Shown: in pieces, positions 1 to 8,116 of the stretch
Position numbering within the stretch: position 1 is the stretch's first letter
How the letters are laid out: each line of letters begins with the position of its first letter
DNA from: Chloracidobacterium sp. UBA6041
GTDB lineage: Bacteria; Acidobacteriota; Blastocatellia; Pyrinomonadales; Pyrinomonadaceae
Length of the DNA: 21,057 nucleotides
Direction: 5' to 3'
NCBI GenBank assembly: GCA_002427845.1
Contig: DIYZ01000186.1
Span: forward strand, 1 to 21,057
The notes under the pieces: model-generated
The model's input: only the letters and a program-made list of their open reading frames with translations
The model's database searches: none
What the model was told of the DNA's origin: nothing
Program-made: the position numbers and the translations under genes

Positions 1-154
1 TACCCTGAAAGGGTTGAATAGAGCACAAGCTATCTCACTGTGAGCATGATTTGCGTCGATGGTGTTGTCGAACCCTTTCAGGGTTCAAAAGGAATTGGAG
101 GTGTCGGTCTCCCGGCGTGTTACGCCGGGCTAAGTTATCGAACGCCTTCGGCGT
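1..154 (+). repeat. Gene-less palindromic element, copy 1 (left end outside window)
   Basis: This is the right part of a mobile palindromic element. Hairpin TACCCTGAAAGGGTT lies at 1-15 and its inverted partner AACCCTTTCAGGGTT at 71-85, separated by a core that carries CTCAC/GTGAG. Then come hairpin CCCGGCGTGTTACGCCGGG (111-129, 8-bp stem) and GAACGCCTTCGGCGT (140-154). The order of modules matches the copy at 522-764 and the arm right of the transposase gene (1562-1646). The outer left hairpins would lie before position 1. Confidence 0.8.
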
Positions 155-521
155 ACCGCGGTCGCAGATGAGAGCGATGCGTCAAGTAGAGAAGTTGCGA
201 AGCGGACTAATGAACGGCTGTGCCGCCTGATGTGCCGAAGGTCTTTGACCTTCCGCGCGGACGTTAATTCAATCCGGGGCTGCGCCCCGGGGCGTAGCCC
301 CAAATCAAATTACAAACTAGTTCGGTGGGGCAGAGAGCGGGGTCCCCACGCGGGCAGCCCGCGTGGGGTGCTGGTCCGCCACCGCACATCGGGCGGCGAA
401 GCAGCGCGGGGATTGGCTAGCAGCTTGTCACTCAGATGCCAGGTAATCCTGACCAGCAGTTGCTTGAACCGATGACCTTCTAATTGCGAATCAGACGCTC
501 TACGGACTCATCAATGCCGCC
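155..521. repeat. Hairpin-rich non-coding stretch with a long inverted repeat
   Basis: I see no credible gene here. GCCGCCTGATGTGC (222-235) is the inverse of GCACATCGGGCGGC (384-397) with one mismatch. Inside that frame lie three perfect hairpins: GAAGGTC/GACCTTC (237-253), CCGGGGC/GCCCCGG (274-290) and an 11-bp stem at 344-354/358-368 with a CAG loop. It looks like a second, unrelated palindromic insert sitting between two copies of the transposase-linked element. Confidence 0.55.
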
Positions 522-764
522 ACGCCGAAGGCGTTAAATAACTTAGCCCGGCGTAACACGCCGGGTTAGGACCGCCGACATCAATCCCATCGCCACACAG
601 GTTCCTACCCTGAAAGGGTTGAATAGAGCACACACGCTATCTCACCGTGAGCATAACCTTGGGTCGATGGTGTTGTGGAACCCTTTCAGGGTTCAAAAGG
701 AATTGGAGGTGTCGGTCTCCCGGCGTGTTACGCCGGGCTAAGTTATCGAACGCCTTCGGCGTTC
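522..764 (+). repeat. Gene-less palindromic element, copy 2 (complete, about 243 bp)
   Basis: This is a complete MITE-like copy. The left arm is CGCCGAAGGCG (523-533), CCCGGCGTAACACGCCGGG (547-565) and TACCCTGAAAGGGTT (606-620). The right arm is AACCCTTTCAGGGTT (679-693), CCCGGCGTGTTACGCCGGG (719-737) and GAACGCCTTCGGCGTTC (748-764). The two arms are inverted images of each other. The 58-bp core resembles the core of copy 1 and has no ORF. The transposase gene at 1095-1550 sits between equivalent arms, so this copy looks like a non-autonomous derivative. Confidence 0.8.
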
Positions 765-940
765 AACGCCGTCTCAGCGGGTTGTAATAGCCAGTGATTC
801 CGTTGAGAACGTATTGAACGGCGAGGGCGGCAAGGACGATGTCGATCACGCGCGTGTCTCTCTGATGAAATTGGGTGAATGCCACGTTCACCCACCAGCC
901 GCAATCATACGCACCGAATAAATCGAAAAGGCCAAATACT
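763..940 (-). pseudogene. C-terminal remnant of an unknown protein, cut by the transposase element
   Basis: Read on the reverse strand, this stretch between two repeat elements is open and protein-like. It encodes residues such as GVFGLFDLFGAYD, GWWVNVAFTQFHQ and VLNGITGYYNPLRR, then TGA at 763-765. There is no ATG start: upstream the frame runs straight into the left arm of the transposase element (941 onward) and meets a stop near 1000. The natural reading is that the 5' part of a gene was replaced or separated by the element. I do not recognise the family. Chance coding is possible because the stretch is short. Confidence 0.35.
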
Positions 941-1646
941 CCGAAGGCGTAAGAATAATTTAGCCCGGCGTAACACGCCGGGTTAGAATGCCCCCCACCC
1001 TACAAACCGCTCATTCGTTCCTACCCTGAAAGGGTTGGAGAACTCTCACCCTTGACCGCTCAACACTCGAATAAACAAGCGAAGGAGCCCCTTCATGTCA
1101 CAATCTCTCTCAAAGATCTGGACGCATCTCATCTTCTCAACCAAAGAGCGTTATCCGTTTCTCTCCGATGAAACCATACGGCACGACATGCACGCCTACC
1201 TGGCCTCTATTCTAAAAGCGAATCAATGCCCGACGCTTCTCGTTGGTGGAGTTTCCGATCACGTGCATTCGCTCTTTGTCCTTTCCAAGAACCATTCGAT
1301 CGCCAGTATTGTCTGGGCGATCAAACGCAGCTCATCCAAATGGGTGAAAGGGCAGGGAGCGAGTCTGAGAAAATTTCATTGGCAGGAAGGTTATGGAGCG
1401 TTTTCTGTGAGTCAGTCGCATGTCGAGCAAGTGCAGAAATACATTCTCAAGCAGGAAAAGCATCATCGAAGGAAAACATTCCAGGATGAGTTTCGCGAGG
1501 TCTTGAGAAAATATGAGGTGGACTACGACGAGCGGTATGTGTGGGATTGATGATGTCACCGAACCCTTTCAGGGTTCAAAAGGAATTGGAGGTGTCGGTC
1601 TCCCGCGTGTTACGCCGGGCTAAGTTATCGAACGCTTTCGGCGTTC
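941..1646 (+). mobile_element. Autonomous REP/RAYT-type element: transposase between three-hairpin arms
   Basis: The left arm has CCGAAGGCGT (941-950), CCCGGCGTAACACGCCGGG (964-982) and TACCCTGAAAGGGTT (1022-1036). The right arm has AACCCTTTCAGGGTT (1562-1576), a CCGCGTGTTACGCCGGG copy lacking one G (about 1602-1619) and GAACGCTTTCGGCGTTC (1630-1646). The transposase gene lies between them. The same modules in the same order, without the gene, form the elements at 1-154 and 522-764. Outer ends are set by where similarity between copies stops, so they are accurate to a few bases only. Confidence 0.75.
1095..1550 (+). CDS. REP-associated tyrosine transposase (IS200-like, Y1 HUH family)
   Basis: A 151-residue single-domain Y1 transposase that nicks and joins single-stranded DNA at hairpins through a tyrosine. 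The HUH metal-binding motif is H56-V57-H58 in SDHVHSLF. The catalytic tyrosine is most likely Y116 in VQKYILKQEKHH. The family signature WQEGYGAFSVS is at 96-106. GAAGGAG at 1081-1087 precedes the ATG by 7 bases. Length and the HUH-before-Y order fit REP-associated transposases (RAYTs) rather than IS200/IS605 elements with TnpB; no tnpB or omega RNA is present. Its stop codon lies just before the right-arm hairpin. The gene appears intact, so it may still mobilise itself and the gene-less copies nearby. Confidence 0.9.
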   Translation: MSQSLSKIWTHLIFSTKERYPFLSDETIRHDMHAYLASILKANQCPTLLVGGVSDHVHSLFVLSKNHSIASIVWAIKRSSSKWVKGQGASLRKFHWQEGYGAFSVSQSHVEQVQKYILKQEKHHRRKTFQDEFREVLRKYEVDYDERYVWD

Positions 1647-1649
1647 AGG

Positions 1650-1770
1650 CCACCCGCTTACGCAGGTGGTTCTGAGAAGCCCTCCCTTACGGTCGGGCTA
1701 CTGCCCCGATCAATCCACCCACTCAAGCAGGTGGTTCTGACAAAGCCCCACCTGACGGTCGAGCTACTGC
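1650..1770. repeat. Two degenerate tandem copies of a 55-bp repeat
   Basis: 1650-1704 and 1715-1770 align throughout. Both begin CCACCC, share CAGGTGGTTCTGA in the middle and ACGGTCG near the end, and finish CTACTGC. Each contains CCACC...GGTGG, which can pair. This family is unlike the hairpins of the neighbouring transposase element, which ends at 1646. Confidence 0.65.
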
Positions 1771-1802
1771 ATCAACCCTTGCCTCTAGCCGTTACCCAAG
1801 CC

Positions 1803-1831
1803 TTGGCCTTTCGTGCCGTTGGCGCTATATA
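1803..1831 (+). promoter_or_regulatory. Possible sigma-70-type promoter for the 1877-2850 pair
   Basis: TTGGCC (1803-1808) and TATATA (1826-1831) are separated by exactly 17 bases, about 45 bases before the start codon at 1877. Each hexamer has two mismatches to consensus, so this is only a candidate. Confidence 0.35.
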
Positions 1832-1876
1832 CGAAGTTCCAAGCTAGGCCGTATCCTGTTACTAAAGGCACAGCGG

Positions 1877-2254
1877 ATGAAGAATCTTGAATGGCGACAA
1901 TGGTTGGTGGTGTTGGCGTTTGTGCTGGTTGTGTCCCTGACCGGGCTCTTTGCAGTTCGCACAGTGCGGCGCGCGGTTTACTGGCACAATCACCAGGACG
2001 AACCGATTCGCCCCTGGATGAACCTTGGCTACATTGCACACTCATATGATGTGCCGCCGTGGGTGCTGCATCAGGCGCTCGGCTTACCTCCCAAACCTGA
2101 CAGGCGTCCAATCAGAGAAATTGCTCGCGCGCAAAAGCGCTCCGTCAATGAAGTAATCGCCATTTTGCAAAATGCGATCGTCCATTCGCGACCCCCTTAC
2201 ACTCGTCCTCCAGACGCGCCACCGCCGCCGCGAGATCAGGGACGGGCGCCATGA
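1877..2254 (+). CDS. Membrane-anchored protein of unknown function
   Basis: 125 residues. One hydrophobic segment lies near residues 10-28 (WLVVLAFVLVVSLTGLFAV), followed by a cytosolic or periplasmic part with a compact helical stretch around 50-105 (GYIAHSYDVPPWVLHQALGL, then REIARAQKRSVNEVIAIL). The latter reads like a small helix-turn-helix-like or SAM-like fold, but I cannot name a family. The C-terminus is proline- and arginine-rich. AAAGG at 1864-1868 is a modest ribosome binding site. The stop overlaps the ATG of the DedA gene (ATGA at 2251-2254), so the two are translationally coupled and probably work together at the membrane. Confidence 0.8.
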   Translation: MKNLEWRQWLVVLAFVLVVSLTGLFAVRTVRRAVYWHNHQDEPIRPWMNLGYIAHSYDVPPWVLHQALGLPPKPDRRPIREIARAQKRSVNEVIAILQNAIVHSRPPYTRPPDAPPPPRDQGRAP

Positions 2255-2850
2255 ATATCACCGATCAATTGCTGGCGGCGCTGTTGGTCTACGGCCTGCC
2301 GGTACTCTTTGGCATCATCCTCATTTGTTCTATCGGCATTCCTTTTCCCGTTAGCTTGATGCTGGTGGCCGCCGGTTCATTTATCGAACAAGGTGAAATG
2401 AAACTGTGGCAAGTGATCGCGGCAGCAAGTGTGGCTGCGGTGCTGGGCGATCAAATCGGCTACGGTTTAGCTCGCTGGGGTGGCCGTCGTTTGATAAAAC
2501 GAATCAGTCGCAAAATCGGCGCCGCAGACAAAATCAAAGAGGCGGAAGCATTTACTAAACGCTGGAGTGGCGCGGGCATTTTTCTTAGTCGCTGGCTGGT
2601 GACGCCGTTGGGACCCTGGGTGAATGTGACGAGCGGAATCGCTGCCTATCCCTGGCGACGCTTTCTGCTTTGGGATGCACTCGGCCAAGTGCTCTGGGTC
2701 GCTCTCTACGTCATCCTCGGATACATCTTCAGTAATCGTGTTCAAGCTATCGTTGAAATCCTGGGCAATCTCGCTTGGGTAGTTGTTGGCCTTGTGGTTA
2801 CAGTCATCCTTGGCCGGAAGTTAGTGCCTATGTTCGCCCGGAAAACGTAG
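2251..2850 (+). CDS. DedA family (VTT/SNARE-associated) membrane protein
   Basis: 199 residues with several hydrophobic segments (about 8-35, 48-70, 105-125, 140-165, 170-190). Family marks are the amphipathic GIPFPVSLMLVAAG entry near 29-42, GDQIGYGLARWGGRR (about 70-84) and FLSRWLVTPLGPWVNVTSG (about 110-128), whose arginine and proline correspond to the conserved re-entrant-loop positions. DedA proteins are inner-membrane transporters of the undecaprenyl phosphate and phospholipid flippase/scramblase group; which lipid this one handles cannot be told. It is coupled by an ATGA overlap to the upstream membrane protein. Confidence 0.88.
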   Translation: MNITDQLLAALLVYGLPVLFGIILICSIGIPFPVSLMLVAAGSFIEQGEMKLWQVIAAASVAAVLGDQIGYGLARWGGRRLIKRISRKIGAADKIKEAEAFTKRWSGAGIFLSRWLVTPLGPWVNVTSGIAAYPWRRFLLWDALGQVLWVALYVILGYIFSNRVQAIVEILGNLAWVVVGLVVTVILGRKLVPMFARKT

Positions 2851-3007
2851 TTATGAAGCAGCAATCCAACGTATAATCAACCCATAAACCGGATGGAATT
2901 TACTGAGATTCTGCGAACGACGCGCGCTGAGGGCAAAATTATGATCCGCTGCGCTCAGACTTCTATCGACACGGAGACTCAGTCAACGACGTTACGGAGG
3001 CGCAATT

Positions 3008-3529
3008 ATGAACAGACGTTACTTTCTATCATCATCTATCGCCCTGGGAGCGCTGGCGGCGGTTTCGAGGCTGTCGCTTGTAAACGCAGCTTCATTCCTG
3101 GCGGACGGTAAGCGCTCCAAAGCGACTTCTAAAAGAATCAAAAAAGTGATTAAGACAGATGCAGAATGGAAACGCATTCTTACGCGAGAGCAGTACAACG
3201 TGACGAGGCAGAAGGGGACTGAGGCGCCTTTTTCGAGTCCCCTCAACGACATTCACGAGCAGGGAATTTTTGAATGCGTTGCATGTGAGCTACCGCTGTT
3301 CAGCTCCAAGGCAAAGTTTGATTCGGGCACCGGCTGGCCGAGTTTCTATGAGCCAATCGCGAAAGAGAACGTGCGTGAACAGGTGGATAACAGTCTCTCG
3401 GAGACTCGCACGGAAGTGTTGTGCGCGAGATGCGATTCACATGCCGGTCACGTTTTCGAGGACGGACCGAAACCCACCGGCCTGCGCTATTGCATGAACG
3501 GCGTGGCGTTGAAGTTTGTGAAATCGTAA
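3008..3529 (+). CDS. msrB: Exported peptide-methionine (R)-S-oxide reductase
   Basis: 173 residues; reduces methionine-R-sulfoxide in oxidised proteins. The N-terminus MNRRYFLSSS plus a hydrophobic run to about residue 28 is a twin-arginine-like signal, so this copy acts outside the cytoplasm, unlike typical MsrB of about 130-150 residues. Structural zinc cysteines are C90/C93 (ECVAC) and C139/C142 (CARC). GTGWPSF is at 107-113 and HAGHVFEDGP follows. The catalytic cysteine is C162 in RYCMNG. ACGGAGG at 2994-3000 is a strong ribosome binding site and fixes the start. A TATAAT hexamer at 2872-2877 has no matching -35. It stands alone, with no msrA nearby. Confidence 0.93.
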   Translation: MNRRYFLSSSIALGALAAVSRLSLVNAASFLADGKRSKATSKRIKKVIKTDAEWKRILTREQYNVTRQKGTEAPFSSPLNDIHEQGIFECVACELPLFSSKAKFDSGTGWPSFYEPIAKENVREQVDNSLSETRTEVLCARCDSHAGHVFEDGPKPTGLRYCMNGVALKFVKS

Positions 3530-3745
3530 CGACCGTTGAATAGTGGCGGAATACATGGGTTGAGTTTCAGCATCAGCTCGCTAGGTTCGACGTTCGAGTT
3601 TTCACACAGTCTCTAGCGCTCGGTTCCGTATTAGTACGTGCGCAGTTTCTTTGAGCTACTGGCCAGCATGAGTCGATATAAGAAATCGCAAAGAGCACAA
3701 AGATCTGCCGTGCCGATTCTGATAGTTCCCATATTCCCGATACAA
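3530..3745. other. Intergenic stretch without recognised features
   Basis: Between msrB and the conserved promoter-leader element I see no ORF with coding character, no clear terminator and no palindrome of note. The reverse-strand ORF crossing it has no ribosome binding site and runs through the conserved element. Confidence 0.5.
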
Positions 3746-3861
3746 AATATATCCTGCATTTGACATATAGAGAATGTTGGCGTAGGGTGGTGTCGAACCG
3801 AGTCCAGCTTACTCCGCTCTCAGCTCCTCTGGGATCTTCCAGATCACCTGATAATCCACAG
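3746..3861 (+). promoter_or_regulatory. Conserved promoter-leader element, copy A (upstream of groES)
   Basis: A/T-rich AATATAT is followed by TTGACA (3760-3765), a 17-base spacer and TAGGGT (3783-3788). A conserved downstream part of about 75 bases ends in CACCTGA. A hairpin TCTGGG/TCCAGA (3828-3833/3838-3843, one G-T pair, loop ATCT) lies in it. The whole 116 bases align with 12290-12405 at about 89 positions by hand count. Transcription from here would begin near 3796 and give groES a leader of roughly 180 bases. Confidence 0.6.
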
Positions 3862-3973
3862 CTCAATCACTAGAAAGCCAGGGCGTCATACGTTCCCCCA
3901 ACCAGTCTCAGGATCAGGGCGAACTATGACCATAAGGCAAACTTAGAAAGCCCATAAGGAAGATAATCAGATT

Positions 3974-4303
3974 ATGAAGACGAATATCACACCATTACAT
4001 GACCGCGTGATCGTGAAGCGCATTGACGAAGGCGAACAGGTGCGCGGCGGCATCATTATCCCCGACAGCGCCAAAGAGAAACCGCAGGAAGGCGAAGTGA
4101 TTGCTGCCGGATCAGGCAAGTACAAAGAAGACGGAACGCGCCAGCCCCTGGATGTTAAAGCCGGCGACCGTATTTTGTTTGGCAAGTACACCAGTTCTGA
4201 AATCAAGATCGACGGTGAAGAGCTGTTGATCATGCGCGAGGACGAGATTCTCGGAATCATCACGCGCGCTGGTGCGGCTGCCGGAGGCAAAAAGAGCAAA
4301 TAG
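3974..4303 (+). CDS. groES: Co-chaperonin GroES
   Basis: 109 residues; the heptameric lid of the GroEL folding chamber in the cytosol. The N-terminal PLHDRVIVKR, the mobile loop region EGEQVRGGIIIPDSAKEKPQ (about 19-38) that docks on GroEL, and the later GDRILFGKY and EDEILGI blocks are all present. It is slightly longer than the usual 95-100 residues because of a tail, AGAAAGGKKSK. AAGGAAG at 3956-3962 serves as ribosome binding site with an 11-base gap. No CIRCE inverted repeat (TTAGCACTC-N9-GAGTGCTAA) is found upstream, so HrcA control is not evident. The conserved element at 3746-3861 is the best promoter candidate. Confidence 0.96.
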   Translation: MKTNITPLHDRVIVKRIDEGEQVRGGIIIPDSAKEKPQEGEVIAAGSGKYKEDGTRQPLDVKAGDRILFGKYTSSEIKIDGEELLIMREDEILGIITRAGAAAGGKKSK

Positions 4304-4543
4304 TTTGATGGCGCCTTTGCAGCCCGCGACAGCGGGCGATAGAGGAGACGGTTTAGCAATTGTGCACAATGAATTTTGTAAGGACTGTCGCCCGTTTCAC
4401 GGGCTCAGGATTTGATGTTGCATGAATCCTGGGGCTCACGCCCCAGGCTGTATGCTTCCGCCTGCTCCGCAGGCTCGTTGTAGGGTGCACATAGAATGTC
4501 GGAAGTTTTGGTTCAGTTTTGATTTGGAGAAAAGATAAAAATT
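4304..4543. repeat. Hairpin-rich groES-groEL spacer
   Basis: 240 non-coding bases carry four small palindromes: GCCCGC/GCGGGC (4322-4337), GCCCGTTTCACGGGC (4390-4404), CCTGGGGCTCACGCCCCAGG (4428-4447) and GCCTGCTCCGCAGGC (4460-4474). A perfect 12-base palindrome, ATTGTGCACAAT, lies at 4359-4370. None is followed by a T run, so they look like REP-type sequences rather than terminators. The 12-mer could be a repressor site. Confidence 0.65.
4359..4370. promoter_or_regulatory. Perfect 12-bp palindrome, candidate operator
   Basis: ATTGTGCACAAT is fully self-complementary with no loop, unlike the stem-loop repeats around it, as expected of a dimeric regulator site. It lies 174 bases before groEL. 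Its half TGCACAAT recurs at 12269-12276 beside the XRE regulator gene. Regulator unknown. Confidence 0.3.
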
Positions 4544-6190
<1,647 letters not shown>

Positions 6191-6277
6191 GTCCCAACGT
6201 CCTTTAGCAAATTGGGAAGCTACCATGTTCCGCATGCGGCTTCTGTTAAGTCCCGAAGGGGAAAAGGTAAGAAAATT

Positions 6278-6574
6278 ATGTCTATGAAACTTTATGTTGG
6301 TAATCTCGCGTTTGAAACGTCGAGCAATGATTTGGAAACACTGTTCGCGAAAGCGGGCAAGGTCGAAAGCGTATCTTTGATTGAAGATCGCGAAACGGGT
6401 CGCTCACGCGGCTTCGGCTTCGTCGAAATGTCAACCAAGGAAGAAGGCGCCGCGGCTGTTCAGCAGTTCAACGGTACGGATCTGGGCGGGCGGACGCTGA
6501 AGGTTAACGAAGCCAAGCCCCGCGAAGATCGCGGCGGGGGTGGCGGCGGTCGCAACGGCGGCTCGCGTTACTAA
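6278..6574 (+). CDS. Glycine-rich RRM RNA-binding protein
   Basis: 98 residues when started at the ATG 6278, which gives the standard MSMKLYVGNL opening; an upstream ATG at 6212 would add an unlikely basic tail, and purine-rich GAAGGGGAAAAGG lies at 6255-6267. One RNA recognition motif covers residues about 3-80: RNP2 is LYVGNL and RNP1 is RSRGFGFVEM. A short EDRGGGGGGRNGG tail follows. This architecture is that of the small bacterial RRM proteins (the cyanobacterial Rbp type) that bind single-stranded RNA and are often induced by cold or stress. Placement between groEL and a terminator suggests co-expression with the chaperonin, which is inference. Confidence 0.92.
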   Translation: MSMKLYVGNLAFETSSNDLETLFAKAGKVESVSLIEDRETGRSRGFGFVEMSTKEEGAAAVQQFNGTDLGGRTLKVNEAKPREDRGGGGGGRNGGSRY

Positions 6575-6596
6575 TTCGCAGTTTGCTGCTTTTCAC

Positions 6597-6636
6597 AGGC
6601 CTTCGGCGTGGACAATTCCGCCGGGGGCCTTTTCTT
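6597..6636 (+). terminator. Rho-independent terminator after the RRM gene
   Basis: A 12-bp stem, AGGCCTTCGGCG (6597-6608) with CGCCGGGGGCCT (6619-6630), pairs fully with two G-T pairs and a 10-base loop, and runs into TTTTCTTTG. It ends the groES-groEL-RRM region. Confidence 0.85.
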
Positions 6637-6639
6637 TGT

Positions 6640-6919
6640 TGACGCTGGTGATTTTGAGCGCCAACGGCGCGACACGTAACAGCCAGGGGCTATCTAACCT
6701 GTTTCAATGGTGACAGATAATCCAGGGTTGCTATATCCAGGGTGTTTATCCTGGGCTGGAATTTGCGCACGGCTTCGGCGTGCCCGATGCCGTTATCGCT
6801 GAACAAAGAGCGCTGAACAAAATGCCTTGAACAAAGGGGGACCCTCTGTCGTAGCTCAACTGACTTTCCTAACGCGGCAAACGGCAAGATAATGCTTCGC
6901 GGAGACCACTGAAACAGCC
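6640..6919. other. Non-coding stretch with small palindromes
   Basis: I find no gene. Weak palindromes include GCGCCAACGGCGC (about 6659-6671) and GCACGGCTTCGGCGTGC near 6765-6781. CCAGGG/CCCTGG-type words recur between 6720 and 6760. It looks like another REP-type cluster, more decayed than the one at 1-1646. Confidence 0.4.
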
Positions 6920-7591
6920 ATGTATTGTCCGCAGTGTGGTACTGAATCTTCCTCGGGCCTGCAGTATTGCCGGTCGTGCGGGGCCAATCTCAAGGTGATT
7001 GGCAAGGCCGTTTCGCTGAGCGAGGCGATTGCCCGTAGTGATCGCGGACCGCTGCCAAAGATCAAAGAGATGATGAAGAACCTGAAGGTTGAGCAGGTTA
7101 CCGAAGACATCTCGCACGCGCTGGACCAAATGAACAAAGAAATCGTTCGCAGCTCGGATGACCCTACTCCTCACGAACCCTGGTGGCTCGAAGGTAGGAA
7201 GAAGAAGACAGCGGAGCAGCGGCGAGAGAAGCACCTGGTTACCGGCACGATTTCGCTCTTCAGCGGCATCGGTCTCGCAACCTTTCTTTACTACCTGACC
7301 GGTGCGCTGGTGTTGAGACTGCCGCCGGATTTCGTTGCCAGGGTGCCTTTTGAAATAGAACCAGTGGTGCGGATTCTGTGGCTTCTGGGTTTGATGCCGG
7401 CGCTCGCGGGCGTGGGCCACATTATCGCAGGGCTCTTGATCAGGCCGGATCCTCCAAGGCAGATTGAGGCTTCGAAACCGGCACTGGAATTAAGCGAAAG
7501 CGAACCCATTGTTCGAACCGCGCCGGCAAGTGTTACAGAGCGCACTACCAACATTCTTGAGCGTAAGCTCAGTGAAGGCCGTGAATCTTAA
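6920..7591 (+). CDS. Zinc-ribbon membrane protein of unknown function
   Basis: 223 residues. An N-terminal zinc ribbon uses C3/C6 (CPQC) and C17/C20 (CRSC). A charged helical linker of about 80 residues follows, with KKKTAEQRREKH just before the membrane part. Two hydrophobic segments lie near 107-130 and 148-172, then a polar tail ends in ERTTNILERKLSEGRES, which looks like a short amphipathic helix. The layout (cytosolic zinc ribbon, two membrane spans, tail) is common for bacterial zinc_ribbon_2-type proteins whose role is unknown. No good ribosome binding site is seen before the ATG, but MYCPQCG is a typical start for the domain. Confidence 0.85.
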   Translation: MYCPQCGTESSSGLQYCRSCGANLKVIGKAVSLSEAIARSDRGPLPKIKEMMKNLKVEQVTEDISHALDQMNKEIVRSSDDPTPHEPWWLEGRKKKTAEQRREKHLVTGTISLFSGIGLATFLYYLTGALVLRLPPDFVARVPFEIEPVVRILWLLGLMPALAGVGHIIAGLLIRPDPPRQIEASKPALELSESEPIVRTAPASVTERTTNILERKLSEGRES

Positions 7592-7767
7592 GCCGTAAAG
7601 CTTCCGCACCCCTGGGCTGTATCAGCGAACTCGCATGAACCGCTCTCGTACGGGTCACTGCCTCTTAAGAGTACGTAGCAATCGTGTTTAGAGGTTGAAA
7701 AGCCCGATTTCTTATGGGCACGCATCTTGCCGTAAAAGGTGACGAAGGAATTCGAAGGGGGATATTA

Positions 7768-8073
7768 ATGCAAAAGTCTTTGGCTACTCAGATGAAAAAG
7801 TATATCGCGATTGGGCTGATGTTGTTGACGCTCATGTTCTCAGTGGGACCGGTCAGCTCGGCTCAAACGAGGCGTCACCGGCGGTATCGAACGCATCGAT
7901 CTTTCTGGCAAAAGCATCGTGACAAACTGACGGTGGCCGGCACGACTGCCGCGGGAGCGGGGATTGGCGGCCTCGCTGGTGGAAAGAAAGGCGCACTGAT
8001 CGGCACGGGGGTCGGTGCTGGAAGCGGAGCTCTTTACACCTACAAAATACGGAAGCGACATCGTCGCTACTAA
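7768..8073 (+). CDS. Exported glycine-zipper protein
   Basis: 101 residues from the ATG at 7768, chosen because GAAGGGGGA lies at 7754-7762; an ATG at 7714 lacks such a site. A signal peptide with hydrophobic core IAIGLMLLTLMFSVG is likely cleaved after SSA. The mature part has a very basic segment (RRHRRYRTHRSF) and then a glycine zipper, GAGIGGLAGGKKGALIGTGV, with small residues every third or fourth position. It ends KIRKRHRRY. Glycine zippers of this kind associate with or insert in membranes. Function is unknown. The basic flanks suggest contact with an anionic surface, which is inference. Confidence 0.8.
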   Translation: MQKSLATQMKKYIAIGLMLLTLMFSVGPVSSAQTRRHRRYRTHRSFWQKHRDKLTVAGTTAAGAGIGGLAGGKKGALIGTGVGAGSGALYTYKIRKRHRRY

Positions 8074-8116
8074 CATTAGGCAGGACATCCCGGTCGGGCC
8101 TGTTGACGCCAAACGT

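Noticed and set aside
230..475. 81-residue ORF near the start
   Set aside because: It runs through several perfect hairpins and has no ribosome site; composition is that of GC-rich repeats.
155..521. Group II intron or tRNA-like RNA
   Set aside because: No intron boundary or domain V motif and no tRNA arms; the hairpins are simple short-loop palindromes.
1095..1550. IS200/IS605 element with TnpB and guide RNA
   Set aside because: No tnpB gene and no guide-RNA-like stretch beside the transposase; arms and length fit a REP-associated transposase.
1..1646. Repeats considered as a CRISPR array
   Set aside because: Copies are palindromic, irregularly spaced and in both orientations, with no uniform spacers or cas genes; they fit REP/MITE units.
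2893..3111. 72-residue ORF overlapping the start of msrB
   Set aside because: Overlaps the signal peptide of msrB in another frame and lacks a ribosome site.
3573..3866. 97-residue reverse ORF upstream of groES
   Set aside because: Covers the conserved promoter-leader element, has no motif and no ribosome site.
3862..3973. CIRCE operator before groES
   Set aside because: No TTAGCACTC/GAGTGCTAA pair in either orientation.
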